Source: Aggregatibacter kilianii (GTDB lineage Bacteria; Pseudomonadota; Gammaproteobacteria; Enterobacterales; Pasteurellaceae). Taken from it: DNA of 50,897 nt. A model generated the notes under the pieces. It worked only from the letters and a program-made list of their open reading frames with translations, was not told the origin of the DNA and ran no database searches. The stretch spans positions 1-50,897 of the forward strand of contig NZ_NRCJ01000016.1 of the NCBI RefSeq assembly GCF_003129965.1, read 5' to 3'. The stretch's first letter is position 1; each line of letters begins with the position of its first letter. Both the position numbers and the translations under genes were made by a program. Shown one piece after another: positions 37,991-46,099 of the stretch.

Positions 37991-39781
37991 TTAGTTTTCA
38001 ATGGTTTCAGCGGTTTCTTTTGTCGCAAAATAGCTTTGTTTTTGGTGGTAATAGCCGATGGCGAAACGGCCTTGTTCTTCAATGCTCAAATGGCGCGGGA
38101 AGGTTTCAGACAATTTGGCAATGATTTCGCCCAAATCCTTATCCAGATTCACCGCCATGCCGGCTTTGTCTTTACGCAGGCGCGACAAATGGTGTTTTGC
38201 GCCCGACAACAGACGCGGAAAAACGGAAAACGGCACGGCGGAGGCAGAGCCGTAATAACGGTCGGCAATGCCGGCATTCAATTCGCCCAACGCCTGATAT
38301 TGGATACGCTCCAATACGGCAAACAGCCGCCCCAACAGATAGGCGCGGTTCGGGCTTTCGTTGTTCAAACTCATAGGAACTCCTTCTTCGATAAAACCTT
38401 TTCTAAAACGCCGCTGCAACACGGCTTTCATCATCGCCACGCGCAAGCCGTTCACATCGCCGTCGGCGCGGACGCGGGCAATCAGTTGCGACAGCAGACT
38501 CAACGGATACGGCGTGCCGCAAATCACGGCGCGGGTCATTTCGCCTGCCAACACGGGGGAAATATTTTCACTTTTGCCCAACACGGCTGTCTGCAACAGC
38601 AACCGCCAAATGGACGGCGGCGTTTTCCACGCGCGGGGTTCGAGTGCCAAATCCTGCCAGTGCTGCGCCAAGTTTTCCGCCAACTGCCCAAACGTCGTAT
38701 CCAACCAAAAACGGATGGAAATCCGCGCGGCGTTGGGGGCAAGCCCTAAGATGTAAAAACGGGTGTCGGGGGCAAGTTCGGGCGCAATGTCTTGCAGCGG
38801 ACGGCCTTTGCCGATTTGTTCTAACACATTGAAAATTTTGGCACTTTCCTGTTCGTCATCAGGCGGAGTGAACACTTGGGCAAAAAAGCCTTCGGCGGCT
38901 TGGGCGGCGACATTGTCAGCCGCTTCCGCCCAAAAGACCGTGCTGGCGTCGCCGATGGTCAGGCAATGGTTCTCAGCGTCCTGATTACGTTGGCGTAACA
39001 GATAATTCAGCGCGGTGGTGTAGGCGAAGGCGGATTGTTCGGAAACGGGAGCGTTTGCGCCTTGTTCTTTGCCAAAAGAGGCAAAGGCTTCTTTGTTGAA
39101 CGAAATAATCGAGCCGCCGGAACTCTGCCCGCCGAATACGCCTTTAATCGCCGGATGCAGGCGGGCAATCGGGGCGGTGTCGCCGCTGATTAAACACAAG
39201 CCTTCCACCGCCTCGTCGCTTTTCAGACGACCTGCCCACAGGCTTTGCGCGGCTTCGCGTTTATGGAGAAGTGCGGTCGGTTTTTCAAGGGAAAATGCGA
39301 TGTTGGCATCCAGCATTTCAGAAGGGAGATTTTCGGCAGCGAAATTTTCAGGCTGCCAGCGTTGCAAAAAACGGCACAAGGCTTGCAGGCCTTCGTCTCC
39401 GCTGTTTTGCAGCAAGTCGAGATGATATTGTTTGAAGGCTTCAAAGTTTTTTTCAGACGACGTAAACGGTTTTTCTTTCGCTTCGGCTTTATTTTTATTG
39501 GCTTCCACACCGAGCGCGTAGGCGGTTTTGTCCCACAGGAAATTCGGTTTGATACCCGATGTGCGTTTTTCAGGACGCGGCACGCTCATCAGCTTCGGCT
39601 GCGGCTTTTTATCGGCGGTCAGATTCGGCACAACTGTTTTCAGACGACCTTCCTTATCCAACACCAAAATCCAGCCGATTTTCTCCTCGCTGAAACCATA
39701 AGGCGGCACTTTCGGGTTGCCCATTTCATCATTTTCCGCCGCCAAACGGCGGTAATAGCGGGCAAGGGACGCAAGAATCAT
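37991..39781 (-). CDS. cas8c: Cascade large subunit Cas8c (Csd1)
   Basis: It recognises the PAM and contacts the target in the I-C complex; in some I-C systems an internal start also yields the small subunit Cas11c. The 596-residue length and the pattern with [17 protein letters not shown] near the N-terminus, plus [14 protein letters not shown], fit Csd1. It overlaps the cas5 stop by 4 bases. It holds two exact Neisseria mucosa-type uptake sequences (39222-39233, 39639-39650) and one Haemophilus uptake signal (39269-39277). Confidence 0.94.
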   Translation of the reverse strand: MILASLARYYRRLAAENDEMGNPKVPPYGFSEEKIGWILVLDKEGRLKTVVPNLTADKKPQPKLMSVPRPEKRTSGIKPNFLWDKTAYALGVEANKNKAEAKEKPFTSSEKNFEAFKQYHLDLLQNSGDEGLQALCRFLQRWQPENFAAENLPSEMLDANIAFSLEKPTALLHKREAAQSLWAGRLKSDEAVEGLCLISGDTAPIARLHPAIKGVFGGQSSGGSIISFNKEAFASFGKEQGANAPVSEQSAFAYTTALNYLLRQRNQDAENHCLTIGDASTVFWAEAADNVAAQAAEGFFAQVFTPPDDEQESAKIFNVLEQIGKGRPLQDIAPELAPDTRFYILGLAPNAARISIRFWLDTTFGQLAENLAQHWQDLALEPRAWKTPPSIWRLLLQTAVLGKSENISPVLAGEMTRAVICGTPYPLSLLSQLIARVRADGDVNGLRVAMMKAVLQRRFRKGFIEEGVPMSLNNESPNRAYLLGRLFAVLERIQYQALGELNAGIADRYYGSASAVPFSVFPRLLSGAKHHLSRLRKDKAGMAVNLDKDLGEIIAKLSETFPRHLSIEEQGRFAIGYYHQKQSYFATKETAETIEN

Positions 39782-40452
39782 GCTTTCACCTCCTCGGCGT
39801 AAAACGGCGGCACGTCAATCACGCCCGCTTTCATTTGTACACGGAAAAAATGCGGCGTGTTGCCGTGATCGAAATCAATATCGTGCAACATCCAACCCAA
39901 ATCGCGGCTTGCCTCGCTTGTCGATAACGTCGACAGCGGCAACGGTTCGCCTTCGTCAATCAAAGCGAAATCGGCGGGAAACTCGCGCACGCCCAAACAA
40001 GGCTGCTGGAAACACTGCCCCTTGCGCGCACGGCGTTTGAACATCTCGATATGCTTGGTAACGGTCTCATCCGCGCCCGCTTTCGCCGTCAGCACCGCAT
40101 GGGCTTCAATCACATACGCCACGTCTTTCAGCACCGTCGCCGCGCGTTGCTGGCGGTCGTCTTCAATCAGCGTGTATAAATCGGCAACACTCTTGCGCTT
40201 CATCGCCCCGCTGACCTTGCCCGCCGAAATCTTGCCGCCCAATTCATTGCGCCGCACCGACTCAAACCGAATCGGCTTCAGCACATAAATGCGGTCAATC
40301 ACCCAGCGGATCGCCGGCTTCCAATGCACCGCCGCCAAAATCCCGCGCGCCGCCGACGGCGTGATGACATCATAAGACACCCGCTCCACCTTCATCTCCG
40401 GACGGGTAAAACAGGCATAATCGCCCCAAACGTGTAGGCGGATTTGGTTCAT
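39778..40452 (-). CDS. cas5: Cascade subunit and pre-crRNA endonuclease Cas5c
   Basis: In I-C systems Cas5c replaces Cas6 and cuts the repeat hairpin to release crRNAs. The sequence RLHVWGDYACFTRPEMKVERVSYDVITPSAARGILA, shown here only as its start, is the typical N-terminal ferredoxin-like strand. I place the start at 40452, which has GGAG 6 bases upstream; the frame extends to 40488 without such a site. A GQCFQQPCLGVREFPADF block follows in the middle. It is the first cas gene of the operon, because cas3 is missing upstream. Confidence 0.93.
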   Translation of the reverse strand: MNQIRLHVWGDYACFTRPEMKVERVSYDVITPSAARGILAAVHWKPAIRWVIDRIYVLKPIRFESVRRNELGGKISAGKVSGAMKRKSVADLYTLIEDDRQQRAATVLKDVAYVIEAHAVLTAKAGADETVTKHIEMFKRRARKGQCFQQPCLGVREFPADFALIDEGEPLPLSTLSTSEASRDLGWMLHDIDFDHGNTPHFFRVQMKAGVIDVPPFYAEEVKA

Positions 40453-40466
40453 TTGGTTCTCCTTTT

Positions 40467-40498
40467 GGTTGTACACACGCCCCTTCATATAGAAGAGA
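40467..40498 (-). repeat. Possible second, heavily eroded I-C repeat
   Basis: Spaced 32 bases downstream of the solitary repeat, the 3' half reads GGGCGTGTGTACAACC on the reverse strand. It matches 10 of 16 bases of a generic I-C repeat end (GTGCGTGGATTGAAAC). The 5' half has no match. This is a weak call. Confidence 0.25.
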
Positions 40499-40530
40499 CG
40501 GATTGGTTTACTGATAACCTATCAATTTTA

Positions 40531-40562
40531 GTTTCAACCCACGCACTTTACGGGTGCGAACC
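40531..40562 (-). repeat. Solitary type I-C-like CRISPR repeat upstream of cas5
   Basis: On the reverse strand, a CGCAC/GTGCG hairpin is followed by TGGGTTGAAAC, the form of classical I-C repeats. It is 32 bases long but differs from the array repeat in the stem and in the ATTG/GTTG region. It is in the sense direction relative to the cas operon, about 79 bases before cas5, in the 137-base gap after res. Confidence 0.75.
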
Positions 40563-40589
40563 GTTTTGGCGAAACTTGTTTTCCCGTTT

Positions 40590-43301
40590 TCAGACGACCT
40601 TTTTCTCAAACCGCAAAAAATCCGCCAATTTTTTCGCTTCGCCCACTTCGTCATGCGGAATCAGTACATAACGCCAAGGCTTGCCGTCATGCTGCAAAGC
40701 ATAATCCGTAGCGTGTTTGCACCATTCGACCGCCGCATCGGCTTTTGCCAAAACATCCGGATCTTGTAAATCCTTGCCGGCTTTGGTTTCGGCAAGCCAG
40801 ATGGAGTCTTTGGTTTCCACCACAAAATCGGGAATATATTCTTTGGAATCCAAACCTGATTTCCAGTAAATCTGGAATTGCCCTTGTGCAGGTTTAAACC
40901 ATTTTTGCGCGTCGCGTTCCAGAATGACGGCAAAACGGCGTTCGGTATCGGAATCGAATTTTTGCAGGGGGTACAGACATTTGGAAAAGCCGCCGAACAG
41001 CATTTGCTTGATACGGCTGACATCATTGGGCGTTTGGCGTACGGAATGCACCGGCTCATCGGCAGAAACCGTGTAGTTGCAGGGTTTGAGCGTGCTGAAT
41101 CCTTGGCTGACGCGCGCTTCATAGCTTGCCGCCTTTTCCCAAAAATGCGCCATCATTTGCGCATGGATTTCGCGGGCAATCAGACGACGCTCCTTATCCA
41201 ATACGCTCAACACCTTTTCTTCGGACAAATAGCTGCGAAGGTGCGCCACCATTTGCCCTGCCAAATCGTAAAGCAGGTCGGCTTGGGTAAAATAGTCGAT
41301 GTCGTCGAAATCCATCAGGGAAAACACAATATAGTCTTCCGGGCGTTTTTCCTTCACGCCTAATTCAGCAGACAGGCTGCTTTGCTCGTTGGTATGCAAA
41401 TTATGGATGGTGATTTCGCGTACGCCCGGTTGCAGGTTCAGATTGCCGACATCCAGTTTGAACGGATGAAACCCCGTGCTGACTTCGCCGCTCGGCACAA
41501 CGGTTATTCTTGGAATATCAATGGTTTGATTGACTATTGTTTCAGTGGTTTTGGCGACAATATCGGCTATATCCGGCTCATTCGTCAGCAGTTCGCCTTG
41601 AAGCGGCTGCAAGGTCGTCTGAACTTCTGTAGTGATTTTTTCGCGGATTTCCGCTGTCAATAATGCCTGTGAAGTCGGGGCTTCGCTTGGACGGGCGGCG
41701 TATTTGGCAGCAGCCTCCATAACCGTGCGGGCAATGCGTTTTTCGTTTTCGGTTTTAAAAACAGGCTGATAATCGACTGAAGAATCGGCTTCCGAAATAC
41801 CTTGCTTCGCGTTTTCAGACGACGTTTCCGTCAATCCCAATTTCGTTTCCACGCCGCTGACCACTTGCACGCTGACTTTTTTATCGTCTGCACCCGGCGC
41901 ATCCAAAATCACCTGTTTCATTTTCAGCACCGAATCGCCTTTATTGGCTTCATCGACGATTTCCTGAAAACGGTCGTGGGCGACAATGTTCAATCTGTCC
42001 ACCACTTCCACGCCCGTGCGTTTGCCGTAAGGCAGGCGCAAACCGCGTCCGATGGATTGTTCAATCAAGGTTCTGGCATTGGCGGCACGCAGCGGCACGA
42101 TGGTATAAAGATTGGTAACATCCCAGCCTTCTTTAAGCATATTCACATGAATCACAATTTCCGTCGGCTCATCCACGCTTTCCACCGCCAAAAGCCGCTC
42201 AATCATTTCCTCTTCGTCTTTGCCTGATTTGCTCGAATCCACCTGAATCACTTTGCCTTGATAACGCCCGTTATAAAAATCGTCCGATTCCAGCAAAGAC
42301 AACAATTGCGCCGCGTGCGTGGTATCGCGGGCAATCACCAGCATAAACGGTTTCACCACGGCAACATCATTTTCCCGCGCATAAGTCAGCAATTCGACTT
42401 TGGTATTTTCGTGAACGCGCACACCGTCTTCCAGCTTGATTTTCTCGATTTCTTCGGGCGTGTAATTTTTCGCATCAAAATTGCGCTGCGTAACCACGGC
42501 GGGCATTTTGACAAAACCGTCTTCCATCGCCCGCGCTAAGGGATAATCCACAATCACGTTTTTAAACGGAATCGGGGCTTTGGTCGATTCCACAAACGGC
42601 GTGGCGGTCAGCTCCAAACCGAAAAGCGGATTCAATTCGTTAATCGCCCGCATTCCCGCCTGTGCCCGATAGCGGTGCGATTCGTCCATCAGCAGCACCA
42701 AATCGGGCAGGTTTGCCAGATAATTGAAATAGCTGTCGCCCAACACCTCGCGCATCCGCTTGATTTTCGGCTCTTTGCCACCGCGTACTTCGCTGTTGAT
42801 TTTGGAAATATTGAATACATTGATGGTAATCTCATCAAAAAGATTACCCATCCCCATACTCAAGTTCTGCTGTTCATAGTTGTCGCCGCTAATCAGCTTG
42901 GGCGGATTCACCGCAAATTCGCTGATGCCTTTAAACACATATTTTTTCGTATTCGGCGTAAAGTCGGCAATCAGCTTGTTGTAAATCGTCAAATTCGGCG
43001 CCAGCACGAAGAAATTATTGATACCGTGCGCCAAATGCAGATAGGCGACAAATGCGCCCATCAGGCGGGTTTTACCCACGCCCGTTGCCAACGCAAAACA
43101 CAAAGACGGAAATTCCCGCTCAAAATCTTGCAAGGTCGGAAATTCGGCTTTTAAGGTATTCAACACCGCCGTTACATCACGGTCTTTTTGCGCCATTTCC
43201 GGCGCGGCATCCAATGCCTGCTTCAGCTTCGCCAGGCTTTCTGCCTGTGGCATACGCAAAGACAGGCGGCCGTTGATATAGTTTTGAGTTCTGATGCTCA
43301 T
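40590..43301 (-). CDS. res: Type III restriction enzyme Res subunit
   Basis: It is the ATP-dependent translocase/nuclease partner of Mod. The SF2 helicase motifs are ATGVGKT (72-78), DESH (206-209), LTATP (231-235) and the motif VI IGRGLRLPYGKR. A PD-(D/E)XK nuclease site is near the C-terminus: PD at 824-825 and E838-T-K840. There is no HD domain, so it is not Cas3. The length of 903 residues is normal. It lies directly upstream of the cas5 region, separated from mod by the YhcG gene. It carries an exact mucosa-type uptake sequence at 41612-41623, and another one spans its stop (40589-40600). Confidence 0.88.
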   Translation of the reverse strand: MSIRTQNYINGRLSLRMPQAESLAKLKQALDAAPEMAQKDRDVTAVLNTLKAEFPTLQDFEREFPSLCFALATGVGKTRLMGAFVAYLHLAHGINNFFVLAPNLTIYNKLIADFTPNTKKYVFKGISEFAVNPPKLISGDNYEQQNLSMGMGNLFDEITINVFNISKINSEVRGGKEPKIKRMREVLGDSYFNYLANLPDLVLLMDESHRYRAQAGMRAINELNPLFGLELTATPFVESTKAPIPFKNVIVDYPLARAMEDGFVKMPAVVTQRNFDAKNYTPEEIEKIKLEDGVRVHENTKVELLTYARENDVAVVKPFMLVIARDTTHAAQLLSLLESDDFYNGRYQGKVIQVDSSKSGKDEEEMIERLLAVESVDEPTEIVIHVNMLKEGWDVTNLYTIVPLRAANARTLIEQSIGRGLRLPYGKRTGVEVVDRLNIVAHDRFQEIVDEANKGDSVLKMKQVILDAPGADDKKVSVQVVSGVETKLGLTETSSENAKQGISEADSSVDYQPVFKTENEKRIARTVMEAAAKYAARPSEAPTSQALLTAEIREKITTEVQTTLQPLQGELLTNEPDIADIVAKTTETIVNQTIDIPRITVVPSGEVSTGFHPFKLDVGNLNLQPGVREITIHNLHTNEQSSLSAELGVKEKRPEDYIVFSLMDFDDIDYFTQADLLYDLAGQMVAHLRSYLSEEKVLSVLDKERRLIAREIHAQMMAHFWEKAASYEARVSQGFSTLKPCNYTVSADEPVHSVRQTPNDVSRIKQMLFGGFSKCLYPLQKFDSDTERRFAVILERDAQKWFKPAQGQFQIYWKSGLDSKEYIPDFVVETKDSIWLAETKAGKDLQDPDVLAKADAAVEWCKHATDYALQHDGKPWRYVLIPHDEVGEAKKLADFLRFEKKVV

Positions 43302-43331
43302 GGTTTTATCTCTTTTCTATTATTTTTTTAG

Positions 43332-44369
43332 CTATTTGTTTTCCTGCCAATCCGACAGCTCATTTTCCAACTGCTCGACTGTCGGCAGATTCGTTACCAA
43401 AGGTTCCGGCAGGGCGCGCACCAATTCATATTCAGCAATACCTATCGGCTTATCAATCCCCGACAAGGCATATTCCGCCACCAAGTGGTTTTGCGTTTTG
43501 CAAAGCAGCAAGCCTATGGTCGGATGATCGTCAGGAGCTTTCACTTGTGCATCGACTGCCGCCAAATAGAAATTCAATTGCCCCGCATGTTCGGGCTTAA
43601 ATGCCGTGGCTTTTAATTCCACCACCACATAGCATTTCAAACGCGTGTGATAAAACAGCAAATCAATAAAAAACTCATCGCCGTTCACTTCCAAGCGGTA
43701 TTGTCGTCCGACAAAAGCAAAGCCGTTGCCCAATTCCAACAAAAAACGGGTGATATGCTGCATTAAGGCGTTTTCGATTTCCCGTTCTTGCGCGTCCTCG
43801 CCCAAGCTCAAAAAGTCGAACAAATAAGGATCTTTTAAGGTTTCTTGCGCCAGCGCGGAAGTGGGCGCGGGTAATCGGGCGGAGAAATTGGTAACGGCTT
43901 TTCCTTGCCGCTCGTGCAGGCGGTTTTTAATGTGGATTTCTAATGTCGTACGCGACCAATTTTCCGCTATCGCTTTCTGTACATAAAACAAACGTGCTTC
44001 TTGTTCTTTAATACGGTTAAGCAAAAGTACATTATGACCCCACGGCAATTGTGCAACAGCTTGTTGCACAATTTCAAAATCAGTCCACGCTTCGGCAAAC
44101 GCACGCATATATATTAGGTTACGGGAGGAAAATCCTTTCATTTCAGGAAACGCCTCGCGCAAATCCCGTCCCAAGCGGTCAATCACTTTGCTGCCCCAGC
44201 CTTGCGCCGCCTGCCGCTGCAAAATATCCCGCCCGATATGCCAGTAAAGCGATATCAGCTCGGCATTCACCGCCAAAGCCGCTTTCTGACGCGCAGACAA
44301 TACCCGGTTTTTAATCTCTGCCAGCCATTGCACATAGTCGGCGGGCATTATCGCCGTTTCCTTAACCAT
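43332..44369 (-). CDS. DUF1016/YhcG-type PD-(D/E)XK nuclease-like protein
   Basis: A 346-residue protein. The N-terminal DUF1016 region has LISLYWHIGRDILQRQ and WGSKVIDRLGRDLREAFPEMKG. The C-terminal nuclease motif is in FFIDLLFYHTRLKCYVVVELKA (the Asp and ExK). Relatives sit beside restriction and CRISPR genes in many genomes. The start at 44369 overlaps the mod stop (TGATG). The exact role is unknown, but association with the type III pair suggests help in restriction or anti-phage nuclease activity. Confidence 0.8.
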   Translation of the reverse strand: MVKETAIMPADYVQWLAEIKNRVLSARQKAALAVNAELISLYWHIGRDILQRQAAQGWGSKVIDRLGRDLREAFPEMKGFSSRNLIYMRAFAEAWTDFEIVQQAVAQLPWGHNVLLLNRIKEQEARLFYVQKAIAENWSRTTLEIHIKNRLHERQGKAVTNFSARLPAPTSALAQETLKDPYLFDFLSLGEDAQEREIENALMQHITRFLLELGNGFAFVGRQYRLEVNGDEFFIDLLFYHTRLKCYVVVELKATAFKPEHAGQLNFYLAAVDAQVKAPDDHPTIGLLLCKTQNHLVAEYALSGIDKPIGIAEYELVRALPEPLVTNLPTVEQLENELSDWQENK

Positions 44370-46099
44370 CACTCATCCTCCCCATCAAACAATCCGCCCT
44401 GATTTTCGACCGCACTTTTGCGCTTGGCGGGTTTGGTTTTGGCGGGTTGGTTTTCAGACGACCTTTGTTCGGTCTCTTCTTCTGCCATCGGCAGGTTGGC
44501 GACGTTCAGGCTGTAATCGTCGTGTCCCCATTCGCAGCGTTTTAAAATCATTTTCGGGATTTTTTTCAAGCTCAAATTCGGGAAACGCTCTGCCGCCTGA
44601 TCTGCCGTAATCCCGCGCCATGCGGAACAGCAAATCAGCAGGCTGCGGTTTGCACCCACGTCGTCTGAAATCGCCTGCAACTGCTCGACAGACAGGCTTT
44701 GCGTGGTTACATAGATAAAATCGTTTTCACTGGAATAGCCGTGCTGCCACCACAAATCTTCAGACGGCATATAGGTAAAGCCTTCCAGCTTCGCCAAGGC
44801 TTCCGCCAGCATTTCGGGGTTGTAGTCGGGGTTGATGATTTGATTGCCCCATTTGTCGTTCACAATCAGCGTTGGTGCAAGGCGGAAATAACGGAAACCG
44901 CCGCCGCCCTGCCAGTTCACCGCTTTGGAAATACCGCCCTGGTCTTCGCCGTCGATGACTTTTTGCAGGCGCGGGATAATGTGCGTATGGCAATGCTCGC
45001 CCAGCTCCACCATAATCCAACGCCGCCCCATTTTATGGGCAACCGCACCGGTCGTGCCGCTACCGGCGAAGGAGTCTAAGACGAGATCGCCGGGGTTGGT
45101 GGCGATATGTAAAACGCGTTCAATTAGACGTTCTGGTTTTGGCGTAGAAAATATACTAACTGAATTAAAGTCTGTAACTTCTTTCTTTGCTTCTTGAGTA
45201 TGTCCCACTTCTTCATAAGGCCAAAAGGTTTGTGGAACTCTACCATTTTTAGTTTCATTCAAAAATCTTTTTAATGAAGGTGCATTATTTCCATCTTTCC
45301 CCCACCAAATACGATTATCAGCATCAAGTTCTAAAAATTTTTCTTTAGAAACTCGCCAACTTGTTCCTGATTTTGGAGAAAATTTCTTCCCTGTTGGGCC
45401 ATAAACATCATAAATATCTTTTGAAAAACCGGTTTTTGCAAATTGAGCCCCTCTCTGCCCACCAGTAAGACTTGCTAGTAAATTATCAGATCTCCATAAC
45501 CCTCTTGGATCATCATCAACATTCTTGTAATTGCTATTTTGTTTTTCTGTTCTAGGCATAGGATTAGGGATCCAAGCCTCAGCATTTTTAGCAAAAACCA
45601 ATAAATGATCATGATCTACAGAAAAGTATCTCGCTGCATTCTTAGGTGCGTAAACTTTCTGCCAAATACAATTCGCAACAAAATTCCCCCGCCCAAACAC
45701 TTCATCACACAACACTTTCAAATAATGCGCCTCGTTGTCGTCAATGGTGATCCACAGCGAACCGTCGTCTGAAAGCAGGCGTTTGATAAGCTCCAAACGG
45801 TCGCGCATCAGCCCCAGCCAAATGGAATGCTCCAGCCCGTCGTCGTAATGGGCAAACGCACTACCCGTGTTGTAAGGTGGGTCGATAAACACACACTTCA
45901 CCTTACCTGCAAATTCCTGTTCCAAAGCTTTAAGTGCAAGCAGGTTGTCGCCGAAAATCAACCGGTTGTCAAACGCCGCCGATTCCGACCGCACTTTGGC
46001 ATGATACGACTTCTCCGCATCCTCCAACAAAATCCGCGCCTCCAATTTCGGGCGCTTGTGTTTGCCTATCCAGGTGAGTTCTAGTTTTTGTTTGGTCAT
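44369..46099 (-). CDS. mod: Type III restriction system methyltransferase Mod
   Basis: A beta-class N6-adenine methyltransferase, which sets the recognition site for the complex. The catalytic DPPY is at residues 73-76, and the SAM-binding DSFAGSGTTG follows much later. The order, with the target-recognition domain between, defines the beta class. Residues about 137-328 (45,115-45,690) are strikingly AT-rich compared with the flanks, so the recognition domain seems replaced. Exact mucosa-type (44453-44464) and meningococcal-type (44759-44770) uptake sequences are present, plus two Haemophilus ones. The AIPR stop and its start overlap by 4 bases (ATGA). Confidence 0.9.
   Translation of the reverse strand: MTKQKLELTWIGKHKRPKLEARILLEDAEKSYHAKVRSESAAFDNRLIFGDNLLALKALEQEFAGKVKCVFIDPPYNTGSAFAHYDDGLEHSIWLGLMRDRLELIKRLLSDDGSLWITIDDNEAHYLKVLCDEVFGRGNFVANCIWQKVYAPKNAARYFSVDHDHLLVFAKNAEAWIPNPMPRTEKQNSNYKNVDDDPRGLWRSDNLLASLTGGQRGAQFAKTGFSKDIYDVYGPTGKKFSPKSGTSWRVSKEKFLELDADNRIWWGKDGNNAPSLKRFLNETKNGRVPQTFWPYEEVGHTQEAKKEVTDFNSVSIFSTPKPERLIERVLHIATNPGDLVLDSFAGSGTTGAVAHKMGRRWIMVELGEHCHTHIIPRLQKVIDGEDQGGISKAVNWQGGGGFRYFRLAPTLIVNDKWGNQIINPDYNPEMLAEALAKLEGFTYMPSEDLWWQHGYSSENDFIYVTTQSLSVEQLQAISDDVGANRSLLICCSAWRGITADQAAERFPNLSLKKIPKMILKRCEWGHDDYSLNVANLPMAEEETEQRSSENQPAKTKPAKRKSAVENQGGLFDGEDE

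Noticed and set aside
40590-43301. The helicase next to cas5 as a Cas3
   Set aside because: No HD nuclease domain; the helicase motifs and a C-terminal PD...ETK site fit type III Res.
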